A DNA stretch of 64,000 bases. Origin: UPXZ01 sp049840795 (GTDB lineage Bacteria; Bacteroidota; Bacteroidia; Bacteroidales; Paludibacteraceae). Under the pieces are notes generated by a model. That model was given only the letters and a program-made list of their open reading frames with translations, did not search any database and had not been told where the DNA came from. The stretch covers positions 182,142-246,141 of the forward strand of contig JASGJK010000016.1 in assembly GCA_049840795.1 (NCBI GenBank), written 5' to 3'. Position numbers and translations under genes: made by a program. Shown here piece after piece: positions 51,637-61,306 of the stretch; position 1 is the first letter of the stretch, and the number at the start of each line of letters is the position of its first letter.

Positions 51637-52191
51637 TTATGGTAATTCCTGACTATTAATTTGTTTCGCAACTGCTTGACGTGCCAAATAAAGGTTATTT
51701 TTAATCTTTATTGTAGATAAACCGGTAATTTGAGTTATTTCATCCATTTCCAGCCCTTCTAAATAACGAAGTGTAAAAAGCATTTTTTGTTTGGGCGAAA
51801 GTGTATTTGTTATCACTTTTATTCTTGTTGCTAACTCTTTATTTATCAGTTTATCTTCAACTCCTATCTCGTTACTTGTTTCGTAATTATTTATATCGGT
51901 TAATCTGACGGATCGTTTTTTGTGCGAAGATTTTAACTTGTCGATACATATGTTTGATGCTATTTTATAAATCCACGTAGAAAACTGATAGTCTGATTGA
52001 TAGGTTTTTATTTGCATCCAAGCTTTGATAAATGTATCTTGCATCGCATCTTTCGCATCTTCTTCATTACAAAGCATCCTGAAAGCAAGCCCAAACACCT
52101 TTGATTGATAAAAATCTATCAATGTGGAAAAAGCTTTTTTATCACCTTTTTTCCCAAGTGTAATAAGGTCTTGTATTTCCTGATTATCCAT
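51637..52191 (-). CDS. ECF-type RNA polymerase sigma factor
   Basis: 184 aa. Region 2 (residues 10-80): FSTLIDFYQSKVFGLAFRML, EEDAKDAMQDTFIKAWMQIK, FSTWIYKIASNICIDKLKSS. Region 4 (residues 120-175): LSPKQKMLFTLRYLEGLEMD, EITQITGLSTIKIKNNLYLA. It heads an operon with two tiny proteins and a lipoprotein. ECF factors of this kind in Bacteroidota usually respond to envelope or iron signals through a membrane anti-sigma factor. Confidence 0.92.
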   Translation of the reverse strand: MDNQEIQDLITLGKKGDKKAFSTLIDFYQSKVFGLAFRMLCNEEDAKDAMQDTFIKAWMQIKTYQSDYQFSTWIYKIASNICIDKLKSSHKKRSVRLTDINNYETSNEIGVEDKLINKELATRIKVITNTLSPKQKMLFTLRYLEGLEMDEITQITGLSTIKIKNNLYLARQAVAKQINSQELP

Positions 52192-52294
52192 TCAATGTCT
52201 TTTGTAATTATATACGATTGAGGAGAGAAAAAGTCGAAAAAAAAAGTAAAACGAGCGTAGCAACCCGTTTTACTTCGATATTTATCTTATGAAA

Positions 52295-52885
52295 TTAAAA
52301 ACCCAGCGTAAAATTTACCGATGATCTGACTAAATTTCCGTTGTATAATAAAGGGGTAGGATAATACCTGTATGCTAAATTAAATCCGAAAAGGTAAAAC
52401 AGCCTGACTCCCGTTCCAACGGTCCATCCGAATTGGAGCGAATTATAATCTTTGTACAAATATCCGTCTAACTTACCCGAAAAAATTCCTTCGAATACAG
52501 GTCCGGTATAAAGTTTTACTTTAAATGCTTTGTGAGACGATTGGTAAACATTATAACCAACATACGCTGGTACCGACAGCGAAAATGTTCTGAAGTATGC
52601 TTTATTCGCTCCCATAGCATATTGTCCATCAGGATATAGCGTATATTTACTCCAATTAAGATCGCCACCTACATACCAGTACGCTTTGGGAGACAATTCA
52701 AAATTACGGGCTATACCTGTGCCGAAGCCAAAGTTACTCCATTTATAATCATCGGCACGATCGACATCCCATCCTAAATGAAAATTTCGCCAAAGCTGTT
52801 TTTTGAATGGTGCGGTTGTATTTTGCGAAAACGTAAAATTTAATGCAAAAACAGAAAACAATACTATGATATACTCTCTTTTCAT
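52295..52885 (-). CDS. Outer-membrane beta-barrel protein
   Basis: 196 aa. Signal peptide (YIIVLFSVFALNFTFSQN), then repeated amphipathic strands with aromatic girdles (WYVGGDLNWSKYTLYPDGQY, VPAYVGYNVYQSSHKAFKVK, LYTGPVFEGIFSGKLDGYLY, FGWTVGTGVRLFYLFGFNLA) and a C-terminal strand ending VNFTLGF. This is an 8-stranded porin-like barrel of the DUF3575/OMP_b-brl type. Function unknown. Convergence or co-expression with neighbours is not evident. Confidence 0.75.
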   Translation of the reverse strand: MKREYIIVLFSVFALNFTFSQNTTAPFKKQLWRNFHLGWDVDRADDYKWSNFGFGTGIARNFELSPKAYWYVGGDLNWSKYTLYPDGQYAMGANKAYFRTFSLSVPAYVGYNVYQSSHKAFKVKLYTGPVFEGIFSGKLDGYLYKDYNSLQFGWTVGTGVRLFYLFGFNLAYRYYPTPLLYNGNLVRSSVNFTLGF

Positions 52886-52932
52886 CTGTCATTTTATTGT
52901 AGAAGACAAAAATACACAAAAAATAAAGTTGT

Positions 52933-53957
52933 TCACTTATCTTTTTTCCATTGTGTGTCTCTTACTTCGTAAATACGTTCAATAATATCTACTACCTTTA
53001 ACCCTTCCAATACGTTGGTGGTGATTGTACCTTTGTCGGTTAGCTTCTCTATTACATTTTCGATCACATAATGATGATTTTGTGCTGATCCTTTGTATAA
53101 TCCATAATCATTAGGTGGATTTGACGGTGCCAACTCAGGCATTACATAATCTTTTACGTGACAATACACCACATCGTTCATTTGTCCGGCAACTTTGATG
53201 GTACCTTTTTGGCCTATAATGGTGATGCTACTTTCTAAATTTGTATCCCATACCGATGTTGAGTAATTTAAGCAACCCATACCACCGTTTACAAAGTCGA
53301 ATGTAACTACTCCGCTGTCTTCAAAATCGGTTAACTCCTTATGATTAAAGTCGTCAAAATTTCCACGAAATATTGGTGATGTCGCCAAATAGCCAATACA
53401 TAATGTCAATAAAGTGTGAAAATTGAGTGAAGAGTGTGCCTCCGTCCAATTTTTCATCTCCGTGCCAATTCCCTTTTTTATAGTAGCGATCATCACGATT
53501 CCAATAACAGTCTAATTTTACCATAAATATTTTGCCCGAATACGCTATTGTCCATTACTTCACGTAACCACACTGACGGTGGCGAATAGCGATTTTGCAT
53601 CACACAGAAAACATTCTTCGACATTTCGAGTGACTTGAATAGTATTTTCTCGGCATCTTTTTTTGTAAGCGCTATCGGCTTTTCTATCACAACGTGCTTT
53701 CCCGCTTTCAAAGCCTTGATTGCATAGTCGGCGTGATATCCGTTCGGAGTACAAATATTTACCACATCAATCTCCAAATCGGTTTCTAATAGCTCGTTAT
53801 AGTTATTAAAGAAAGGCTCATCAATATTTTCCAAGCCCAACTGTTCTTTGCTAAGAATATCGCAAACTGCGACTAATTGCGAATCGGGATTACGACGTAT
53901 CATTTCCGCATGCCGTTTTCCGATATGTCCTTGCCCTATTACTGCAAATTTTATCAT
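52933..53957 (-). CDS. Gfo/Idh/MocA dehydrogenase, WbpB/WlbA-like, two frameshifts
   Basis: Likely oxidises C3 of UDP-GlcNAcA in the pathway to UDP-2,3-diacetamido-uronic acid. N-terminal Rossmann fold KFAVIGQGHIGKRHAEMIRR, NICTPNGYHADYAIKALKAG, and the family Lys box HVVIEKPIALTKKDAE. The frame slips near 53535 and 53365; between them YYKKGNWHGDEKLDGGTLFT and QFSHFIDIMYWLFGD read in a third frame. The C-terminal half continues to VDIIERIYEVRDTQWKKDK. About 342 aa corrected. It groups with the acetyltransferase and aminotransferase genes upstream. Confidence 0.8.
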
Positions 53958-54034
53958 AACTTTAGTTATTTAAGTTCCCTATAAAAGGAATCTTTTAATA
54001 TTTTTATTGATTTATTTTTAGAAAATTATTGACC

Positions 54035-54609
54035 TTATTCGTTATTGACTTCACATTGTCCGTCTTTCAACTTGTATTTCTCTCCTGTTTCGGGGCACAC
54101 GGCATATCCTTGATTATCAAAAGATAGTCGATGACCATTTTTGCTGACCCAGCCTATTTGTTTTGCCGGATTTCCCACCACGAGAGCAAAAGACTTTACC
54201 GGTTTAGTTATCACAGCGCCTGCACCTATTAAAGCGTACTCTCCTATTTCGTTACCACAGATTACAGTTGCATTGGCGCCTATACTCGCCCCCTTTTACG
54301 AGGGTGGTCGCATATTCGCTCTTTCTGTTTACGTGGCTTCGAGGGTTGATTACATTGGTAAAAACCATTGAAACCAAGGAAAACATCATCTTCACAAATT
54401 ACACCCGTGTAAACCGAAACATTATTCTGTATTTTTACATTTTTGCCAAGTACAACTTGCGGTGAAATAACCACGTTCTGACCAATGTTGCATTGTTCGC
54501 CAATGGTGCAACCGGACATTATATGTGAGAAATGCCAAATCTTAGTGCCATCACCAATAACACAGTTGACATCGACAACGGCTGAATCGTGTGCAAAATA
54601 ATTATTCAT
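54035..54609 (-). CDS. Left-handed beta-helix N-acetyltransferase, WbpD/WlbB-like, one frameshift
   Basis: Acetylates the 3-amino group of the nucleotide sugar. From the ATG at 54609 (MNNYFAHDSAVVDVNCVIGD). Hexapeptide repeats: GTKIWHFSHIMSGCTIGEQC, NIGQNVVISPQVVLGKNVKI, GVICEDDVFLG. The frame slips near 54360 (a C/T run). It then continues GASIGANATVICGNEIGEYA, LIGAGAVITKPVKSFALVVG NPAKQIGW, ending EVNNE at 54035. About 191 aa. The middle gene of the WbpB-D-E set. Confidence 0.8.
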
Positions 54610-54650
54610 AAGTATCTGTACTTTAATTCCTAAAAGAAGATATATGAAGA

Positions 54651-55775
54651 TTAGATTAAACCTAACAGATTTTCTGTAATGTATTTCAATTGCTCTTCGT
54701 CCAACTCGGTGTGCATAGGTAACGAAAGCACACAACCGCACAACATTTCTGCGTTCGGAAAATCACCTTGGCTATATCTGTTATTTTTATATGCTTTTTG
54801 CAAATGGAGTGGAACAGGATAATACACCATCGCCGGTATATTTTTTTCTGCAAGTTTCTTCTGTAATTCAGTCCGGTTTACTCCATTCAATTTTATGGTA
54901 TATTGATGAAAAACGTGTGTTGAAGTTTCGCTACGTGTTGGAATTATTATCTTCTTACAAGCAGAAAAAGCATTGTCATAATAAGACGCAGCATATTGCC
55001 GAGCTTCTGTGTATTTATCCAAGTATTTTAATTTCACATCCAAAATGGCGGCTTGCATACTGTCTAATCTGGAATTTACTCCTACCATATCGTGGTAATA
55101 TCGCACTACCATTCCGTGATTGGCAATAGAACGCATTTTAACAGCCAATTCATCGTTGTTTGTAAAAATGGCACCACCGTCTCCGTAACACCCTAAATTT
55201 TTTGATGGAAAGAACGAAGTGCAACCTATGTCACCCATACATCCGGACTGCACTTTAGTACCGTTTTAAATGTATAAACGGACCCTATGGACTGACAGGC
55301 ATCTTCAATTATAGTCAAGTTGTATTCTTTCGCGAGTTCTACAATAGCTTCCATATCTGCATTTTGACCGAAAATATGTACCGGGACAATTGCTTTGGTT
55401 TTTGGGGTGATGGCTTTGCGCACGCTTTCTATTGAGATATTAAACGTATCAGGATCAACATCAACTACTACCGGTGTTAATCCGAGCAACGCGACTACTT
55501 CTGCCCGTGGCTATAAATGTAAATGTAGGTGTAATAACCTCGTCGCCCGGTTTTAAGCCTAATGCCATCAAGGCTATCTGAAGTGCGTCGGTACCATTTC
55601 CCACCGGAATAACGTGCTTAACTCCTAAATAGGTTTCCAAATTACGCTGAAAATCGTTTACTTTTCCACCTTTGATAAAAGATGTACTATCTATTACAAC
55701 CTGTATGCCATCGTTAACTTCCTGTTTTATATGTTCATACTGACTTTTCAGGTCAACCATTTGAATTGCTTTCAT
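54651..55775 (-). CDS. DegT/DnrJ/EryC1 aminotransferase, WbpE/WlbC-like, two frameshifts
   Basis: PLP aminotransferase making the 3-amino sugar. N-terminus MKAIQMVDLKSQYEHIKQEV, GNGTDALQIALMALGLKPGD, EVITPTFTFIAT. The frame slips at about 55490 (an extra G) to VVALLGLTPVVVDVDPDTFN and EDACQSIGSVYTFK. It slips again at about 55253 (a missing A) to GCMGDIGCTSFFPSKNLGCY with the PLP Lys, ending ITENLLGLI. About 375 aa corrected. Both slips are in homopolymers. First gene of the sugar set, transcribed leftward after the YbbR gene. Confidence 0.85.
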
Positions 55776-55806
55776 TTCTCTTCTTATTAAATCAACAAGT
55801 GTATGT

Positions 55807-56799
55807 TTATTTTTTTTCCAATAAAAACTCTACTTCATCAGGATCAATCCGAAGGTTTGAGAGATAAGGAGAATTATTTATTATTTTGAGTTTATTTTTT
55901 CTTTTTTGAGAATCAACCACATCATTGTAATCAAAAACTACTTTAATGTCGTTTGCACTCACTTTTTTATAATTACTCAAGCCTACGTTGTAAGCCAATT
56001 TTACCGAGACAGGAAAAATCCGGACTTGTAAATTAGATGGTGTATTTATAATTGTAATTGGAATTTCGGTGTTATCTTCGGTAAACATTTCTACAAAAAT
56101 ACCAATACTAACATCATTAAATGCGTATCTAATATCCTGTTGGCTTTGCAATTTGACTTGCAGTTGTGTGGTATCCGAGATATTTTTGAGATTGATTTTC
56201 TCTGTATAAGCAGCTAGCATCGTATCAAGAATATGTTTTGGACCGAATACTTTCACGTGTGACGGCTCATAACGAATACTATCGCTCAATATATGTTGCT
56301 GAGCTAACTGTAAATTACCGTACATTTTTATCGGAAGGTCTTTTGTCGCCAATTTTTGATACACAACTACAAGCGAATCCGGTGCAATCTCGAGCACGGC
56401 GGTAGTTGGCAAAAAATAATTCGATAATTTGCTTTTGAGCTGGTCGGGCGATATGATGATTTTGCCTTTTGAAAAATAAACTCTGGTCAAATCAATATTT
56501 ATTGGAGTTAATTTTCGGTTTGCGTATTGTAGCAGTTTTATCCCTTCGTCTCTAATTGTTACGGTAATTTGATTGGGGAGTTTGTTTTTAATCTCTATGT
56601 CGTTAGGAATCCCGACATAATTAACGGGAAGTTTTATTATATTTTGTCGCTCTCTGTCTAAGGTGTGTACAAACCAAAAGGCGGTTGAAAGCAAAAGAAA
56701 AAGTATGAAACTCAAAACATCTTTTGATGTAAAAAATGTTTTAAGTTTCACTCCTGTTTTTTTTACCCATCCTGTTCCGGTTAAAGCGGACATAAGCAA
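55807..56799 (-). CDS. YbbR-like domain protein
   Basis: 330 aa. One N-terminal membrane segment (FILFLLLSTAFWFVHTL), then an extracytoplasmic region of YbbR-type beta domains (LPVNYVGIPNDIEIKNKLPN, QITVTIRDEGIKLLQYANRK, and the VKVFGPKHILD turn). In Bacteroidota it usually sits between yajC and coaE; here yajC precedes it, but an aminotransferase gene follows where coaE is expected. Role unknown; relatives regulate diadenylate cyclase in Firmicutes, which does not transfer directly. Confidence 0.78.
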   Translation of the reverse strand: MLMSALTGTGWVKKTGVKLKTFFTSKDVLSFILFLLLSTAFWFVHTLDRERQNIIKLPVNYVGIPNDIEIKNKLPNQITVTIRDEGIKLLQYANRKLTPINIDLTRVYFSKGKIIISPDQLKSKLSNYFLPTTAVLEIAPDSLVVVYQKLATKDLPIKMYGNLQLAQQHILSDSIRYEPSHVKVFGPKHILDTMLAAYTEKINLKNISDTTQLQVKLQSQQDIRYAFNDVSIGIFVEMFTEDNTEIPITIINTPSNLQVRIFPVSVKLAYNVGLSNYKKVSANDIKVVFDYNDVVDSQKRKNKLKIINNSPYLSNLRIDPDEVEFLLEKK

Positions 56800-56891
56800 T
56801 TACAAGTTATAGCTATTAATCGTCTGAATACCAGAGAAATACTTCACTAATAGTCTTTATGTTTATTGTGAAATATGTACGAGAAAATAGG

Positions 56892-57248
56892 TTATTTCAC
56901 TTCTGCCGTGGTACTTGCATTTGCATCGGCAGCTGTGGCAAATACAGAGGTTTTATCTACTGTGATGCGTACATTGTCTGCTATCTCCACAGTAACGGTT
57001 TTTTCTTTTACATCCTTTATCTTGCCATATATACCGCCGGAAGTTACTACTTTATCACCCGGTTTCATAGCTTCACGTTGTTTCTGAATTTCTTTCTGAC
57101 GTTTGCTTTGTGGACGTATCATAAAAAAATAGAAAACCACAAAAACAAGTAGCATCATCAACATCATACCTCCACCACCACCTAATAATCCTCCTTGCGG
57201 TTGTTTTGCTGCTGTTGCGGCTTGTAATAAAATACTTAATAGAGTCAT
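56892..57248 (-). CDS. yajC: Preprotein translocase subunit YajC
   Basis: 118 aa. N-terminal membrane helix (GGGMMLMMLLVFVVFYFFMI), RPQSKRQKEIQKQREAMKPG, DKVVTSGGIYGKIKDVKEKT, VTVEIADNVRITVDKTSVFA: the complete YajC signature. Accessory of the SecDF complex. The Gln/Gly-rich start before the helix is common in Bacteroidota. Confidence 0.93.
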   Translation of the reverse strand: MTLLSILLQAATAAKQPQGGLLGGGGGMMLMMLLVFVVFYFFMIRPQSKRQKEIQKQREAMKPGDKVVTSGGIYGKIKDVKEKTVTVEIADNVRITVDKTSVFATAADANASTTAEVK

Positions 57249-57329
57249 AATAGTTTAATTTATAGTTAGTAATTTTATCGTTTATAGGTTCTGAAATTTT
57301 ATATCTTTAATGTTTAATGTAAAGCGACA

Positions 57330-58265
57330 TCATATTTTCATCACTTTGATTAATTTATTATCAGCCTTAAGTTCTCTTACGATATTATCTAATACGCCGT
57401 TGATAAAAATAGCGCTTTTTTCTGTACTGTAGCTTTTCGATATTTCGATGTATTCGTTCAAAGTTACATTTATAGGAATAGTCGGGAATGAAGTTATTTC
57501 GGCTAATGCGGCTTCCATAATCACTATATCCATAAATGCAATGCGGTCAAGTTCCCAGTTTTTAGTATGTATATCTATCATCTGTCGGTAGTCGCTTCCA
57601 TTTTTAAGTGACGTAGTAAGCAACTTACTCGCAAAGTTTTTGTCTGCGTCGTCTTTGAACATTGGGAGAAGCATTTGATTAGGTCCTTCCGTCTCTTTAA
57701 AACGTTTGATGGTTTTTATTACAAAACTAATGATAACTTCGAGATCATCTGTTAAGTAGATATTCAAATCTTCAACCGTTTCGTACAATTCTTCGTTAAC
57801 TAAAAAGACCTTCTTATATATTTTGCGCCAAAGTTCTTTGTCCTCATCGTAGCTTGTGGCACTGGCTTCCATATATTCTTTATAAAAATCGGCTTCAACG
57901 ATGTTATCATAAAGATGCTTTACAATATCACCCTGACTTTCCAACGAAAAATTGTATTCTTTCAATAATTCTTTCAATTGGTTATTTCGACCGAGTTGTT
58001 TTATAAACAAATTATCTATAAAACGCGTATTGGGGTTCAAATCTTCATCAGTAGGCCGGAGTTTATTTCGTTTGGAATCAATTTTCAGAGCTGCAAAATC
58101 GGTGATTTTGACACTCAACCAAAGTAGGTTAAAATACAATTGATAGGTTTTTTCAATGCTATAAAATAGTTCCTTTTCTGCCGCCGGAATCGAATTTCCT
58201 TCACTTTTATAATAGGAATAAATAATTTGAATAATCTTTATTCTGAGTAAAGCCCTGTTAATCAT
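57330..58265 (-). CDS. nusB: Transcription antitermination protein NusB (long form)
   Basis: 311 aa, the long Bacteroidota form with an N-terminal extension before the NusB fold. MINRALLRIKIIQIIYSYYK at the start; the C-terminal helical domain has DYRQMIDIHTKNWELDRIAF, MDIVIMEAALAEITSFPTIP, INVTLNEYIEISKSYSTEKS, AIFINGVLDNIVRELK, the conserved NusB box. First gene of nusB-yajC-YbbR. Confidence 0.9.
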   Translation of the reverse strand: MINRALLRIKIIQIIYSYYKSEGNSIPAAEKELFYSIEKTYQLYFNLLWLSVKITDFAALKIDSKRNKLRPTDEDLNPNTRFIDNLFIKQLGRNNQLKELLKEYNFSLESQGDIVKHLYDNIVEADFYKEYMEASATSYDEDKELWRKIYKKVFLVNEELYETVEDLNIYLTDDLEVIISFVIKTIKRFKETEGPNQMLLPMFKDDADKNFASKLLTTSLKNGSDYRQMIDIHTKNWELDRIAFMDIVIMEAALAEITSFPTIPINVTLNEYIEISKSYSTEKSAIFINGVLDNIVRELKADNKLIKVMKI

Positions 58266-58378
58266 AAATCTATAGCTCGCGTAGCGTTAAAAATTTCTAC
58301 AAAGATAAGAAAAAAATTGTCTGCACACAACAAAGAAAAAAATAAATCTATTTCCTCAAAATAACACATTTTTATTTC

Positions 58379-58386
58379 TATTTTTG
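58379..58386 (+). promoter_or_regulatory. -7 promoter box upstream of the PUR-domain gene
   Basis: TATTTTTG in the 328-base gap between nusB and the PUR gene. It would leave a leader of about 200 AT-rich bases in which I see no structured RNA. Confidence 0.45.
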
Positions 58387-58593
58387 CAGGATTCATCAAA
58401 AAGTTAAACTTTTTTCAAAAAAAATGAAATAAAATTCGCTTTTCATTTGATAATTTGAAAAAATATTCGGAAATTTACAGCAATTATTTTAAATACCACG
58501 TTTTCTGTACATTAAATAAATTATAATTAATCAACATCAGCTTTAACTATCTGCTAATAAGGCAAGTAGCAAGCTGTATTATTCGAATTGACT

Positions 58594-59010
58594 ATGGAAG
58601 GTGAAAAAAGAAAAATTGAGTTGGAAAAAAGAGACAGTGAAATTATTTACTCCAAAGCCATTAAAGCGGGGAAACGAATTTATTATTTGGACGTAAAAAA
58701 AAGTAGAAACGATGATTTGTATCTGGCAATTACTGAAAGTAAGAAAAAAGTTACCGGATATGATGAAGACGCACAAGTAACATTTGAAAAACACAAAATT
58801 TTCTTATACAAAGAAGATTTTGATAAGTTTATTGAAGGATTGGAAGACGTTGTAGGCTTTATCAAAAAAGAGCAAGGTGAACCTACTCCCAGAGCAGAGT
58901 ATAAAAATGAAGTAGCTGAAGATACGGAAGATGATGACACATCAATTAAAAATGAAGCAACCGGCTCTGAAGAACAAAAAAGAAGTTTTTTTGACAAATT
59001 TAAGTTTTAA
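58594..59010 (+). CDS. PUR-alpha-like nucleic-acid-binding protein (DUF3276)
   Basis: 138 aa from the ATG at 58594 (MEGEKRKIELEKRDSEIIYS). Residues 10-95 form a PUR repeat: KAIKAGKRIYYLDVKKSRND, DLYLAITESKKKV, FEKHKIFLYKEDFDKFIEGL. An acidic low-complexity tail (AEDTEDDDTSIKNEA) ends KRSFFDKFKF. Members of this Bacteroidota family bind single-stranded RNA or DNA. Own promoter and terminator. Confidence 0.85.
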   Translation: MEGEKRKIELEKRDSEIIYSKAIKAGKRIYYLDVKKSRNDDLYLAITESKKKVTGYDEDAQVTFEKHKIFLYKEDFDKFIEGLEDVVGFIKKEQGEPTPRAEYKNEVAEDTEDDDTSIKNEATGSEEQKRSFFDKFKF

Positions 59011-59065
59011 TTCGCTCCAATTCAATTTGAAAAAACTATAAATCAGTTCAATATGTAAAATTATA

Positions 59066-59100
59066 CGTCCGTAGGAATTAACACCTGCGGACGTTTTTTT
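59066..59100 (+). terminator. Intrinsic terminator after the PUR-domain gene
   Basis: A 10-bp stem with one mismatch, cgtccgtagg with cctgcggacg, and seven T. 55 bases after the stop codon. Confidence 0.88.
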
Positions 59101-59119
59101 AATTCAAAATCAATAACTT

Positions 59120-60136
59120 ATGAAAACTTTTGCCAGTGATAATTATTCCGGTATTCATCCCGATATATTAAATGCTATCAACAAAGCAAACAAAGGTCAC
59201 GAAATTTCTTACGGCGACGATACCTTTACCACAGAAGCCCAACAAGCGTTTGAACGAGAATTCGGTGAGGTTATGGTGCTCTATGCCTTTAACGGTACCG
59301 GTGCCAATGTAGTTGCGCTCAAAACCTGCCTCCTACCCTTTCAATCCATCTTGTGTGCCGAAACAGCTCATATTTACGTGGATGAATGTGGCGCTCCGGT
59401 TCAGGGCAGCGGAAGTATGATTATTCCTTATAAAACCAAAGACGGTAAATTGAAGCCCGAGATGTTGGAAAAAGAAATCTCACAGCTCGGAAATGTTCAT
59501 CACGTTCAACCTAAAGTTATCTCTATCAGCCAAAGTACCGAGTTAGGAACTGTTTATACCCTGAATGAATTAAAAGCATTGACCGACTTTGCACACAGAA
59601 ACGACATGTACGTGCATCTTGATGGCGCTCGAATTTCGAATGCCGTTGCGTCTTTGGGTATTTCACTACGAGAAGCTACTGTCGATTGCGGTATTGATAT
59701 TATGAGTTTCGGCGGCACTAAAAACGGACTGATGATAGGAGAAGCCATTCTAATTTTCAATGAAAAATTAAAGAAAAACGCAGCTTTTTTACATAAACAG
59801 TCGGCGCAACTTTTTTCTAAAAATAGGTTTATTGCCGCCCAATTTTCCGCTTTACTCAATGATGAATGTTGGCGAAAAATGGCTCTTCATTCCAATAATA
59901 TGGCACAGCGAATAGCCTCACAACTATCTAAAATAAAGGAAGTTAGTATTATACAGCCCGTTCAGGCAAATGCACTGTTTGTAATTATACCCCAACATGC
60001 GGTAGAGCCACTCAGAGAGGCATATCGCTTTTACGACTGGGATACAGAAACAGGTGCATTGAGATGGATGTGCTCCTTTGATACCACCGAAGAAGATGTT
60101 GACAATTTTATAAACAAACTAAAAGGTTTACTCTGA
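59120..60136 (+). CDS. ltaE: Low-specificity L-threonine aldolase
   Basis: PLP enzyme cleaving L-threonine or allo-threonine to glycine and acetaldehyde. 338 aa, intact. MKTFASDNYSGIHPDILNAI, YGDDTFTTEAQQAFEREFGE, AHIYVDECGAPVQGSGSMII, HLDGARISNAVASLG, and the PLP Lys in DIMSFGGTKNGLMIGEAIL. The member of the beta-eliminating lyase family is clear from the D-x-A-R box and spacing. Confidence 0.9.
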   Translation: MKTFASDNYSGIHPDILNAINKANKGHEISYGDDTFTTEAQQAFEREFGEVMVLYAFNGTGANVVALKTCLLPFQSILCAETAHIYVDECGAPVQGSGSMIIPYKTKDGKLKPEMLEKEISQLGNVHHVQPKVISISQSTELGTVYTLNELKALTDFAHRNDMYVHLDGARISNAVASLGISLREATVDCGIDIMSFGGTKNGLMIGEAILIFNEKLKKNAAFLHKQSAQLFSKNRFIAAQFSALLNDECWRKMALHSNNMAQRIASQLSKIKEVSIIQPVQANALFVIIPQHAVEPLREAYRFYDWDTETGALRWMCSFDTTEEDVDNFINKLKGLL

Positions 60137-60237
60137 ATTTCTTACAATGTCAATTAGCCCTATTCTTTTGTTCGCATTTGCAATATGCTTTGTAATGTAT
60201 GGAGGTTTTTCGTACCTTTGTGATCAAATTAAATGAT

Positions 60238-60657
60238 ATGGGGCGCATTTTAGCTATTGACTACGGACAAAAACGGACTGGATTAGCCGTTACCGATCCG
60301 ATGCGTATTACGGCAAACGGACTCGAGACAATATCAACACACGAAGTACTGAGTTTTATTGAAAAATATGTCGCCAAAGAAAATGTGGATTTGTTCGTAA
60401 TTGGAAAACCAACCCGGATGAATGGCGAAGACTCGGAAAACATGAGTCGTATTATTCCATTCGTAGCGCAGTTGAAAAAGAAATTTCCACAGATTGAACT
60501 AATTTATGTGGATGAGCGTTTTACTACGGTACTGGCTCATAAAGCGATGATTGATGGAGGTTTAAAAGAAAAAGATCGTCAAAATAAAGCACTGGTTGAT
60601 AAGATAAGCGCTACGATTATCCTTCAAAGTTATTTGGATTATGCCTTGCCTTTGTAA
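60238..60657 (+). CDS. ruvX: Holliday-junction-resolvase-like protein RuvX (YqgF)
   Basis: 139 aa from the ATG at 60238 (MGRILAIDYGQKRTGLAVTD). RNase-H-like fold: first Asp in AIDYGQKRTGLAV, second region DLFVIGKPTRMNGEDSE, third IELIYVDERFTTVLAHKAM, and DKISATIILQSYLD at the end. In other bacteria the homologue acts in 16S rRNA 5' processing. The longer frame upstream (TTG/ATG at 60199) is not needed. Confidence 0.9.
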   Translation: MGRILAIDYGQKRTGLAVTDPMRITANGLETISTHEVLSFIEKYVAKENVDLFVIGKPTRMNGEDSENMSRIIPFVAQLKKKFPQIELIYVDERFTTVLAHKAMIDGGLKEKDRQNKALVDKISATIILQSYLDYALPL

Positions 60658-60760
60658 GTTGTGAAAAAGCAGCAAAGCAAGAGTAGTATTTTTCAAATAA
60701 TACTTAATTTTCAAATAATACTAACTTCACTTTTTGAGGTTGGAAATTTGATTTCGGAAT

Positions 60761-61306
60761 ATGATTTTACCTATATATACATACGGACATGCCGTTTTGC
60801 GTAAAGTTGCAGAACCTATTGATGCTGATTATCCTAATTTGAAAGAGTTAGTGCTAAATATGTTTGAAACAATGACTCATGCCGAAGGTGTAGGCTTGGC
60901 CGCTCCCCAAATCGGTTTACCTATTCGCTTATTAGTCATAGATTTAGCTCCGTTTGAAGAATCGGATCCTGAATTAGCAAAATTTAAAATCTGTATGATA
61001 AACCCTGAAATTGTAGAAGAAAGTGAAGAAACTATCACCTATGACGAAGGTTGTTTAAGCATCCCCGGGATAAATGAAACCGTATTACGTCCTGAAAGAA
61101 TCGTTATCAATTATTTAGACGAAGATTTTAACGAGCACGAAGAAGAGTTTGAAGGCTACAAGGCACGTGTGATACAACACGAATACGACCATTTGGAAGG
61201 ACATCTTTTTACTGACCGCATCAACCCGCTACGCCGGCAGTTGATAAAATCCAAACTCAACAACATCACCAAAGGAAAAGCTAATTGCAGGTATAAAATT
61301 AGATAA
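60761..61306 (+). CDS. def: Peptide deformylase
   Basis: Removes the formyl group from nascent proteins. 181 aa, intact. Motif 1 GVGLAAPQIGLP, motif 2 EGCLSIPGI with the metal Cys, motif 3 QHEYDHLEGHLF with the two metal His and catalytic Glu. Follows ruvX after 103 bases, a common bacteroidal pair. Confidence 0.95.
   Translation: MILPIYTYGHAVLRKVAEPIDADYPNLKELVLNMFETMTHAEGVGLAAPQIGLPIRLLVIDLAPFEESDPELAKFKICMINPEIVEESEETITYDEGCLSIPGINETVLRPERIVINYLDEDFNEHEEEFEGYKARVIQHEYDHLEGHLFTDRINPLRRQLIKSKLNNITKGKANCRYKIR

Noticed and set aside
54651..55129. Plus-strand open frames inside the aminotransferase gene
   Set aside because: They are shadows of the minus-strand WbpE-like gene, which has clear family motifs.
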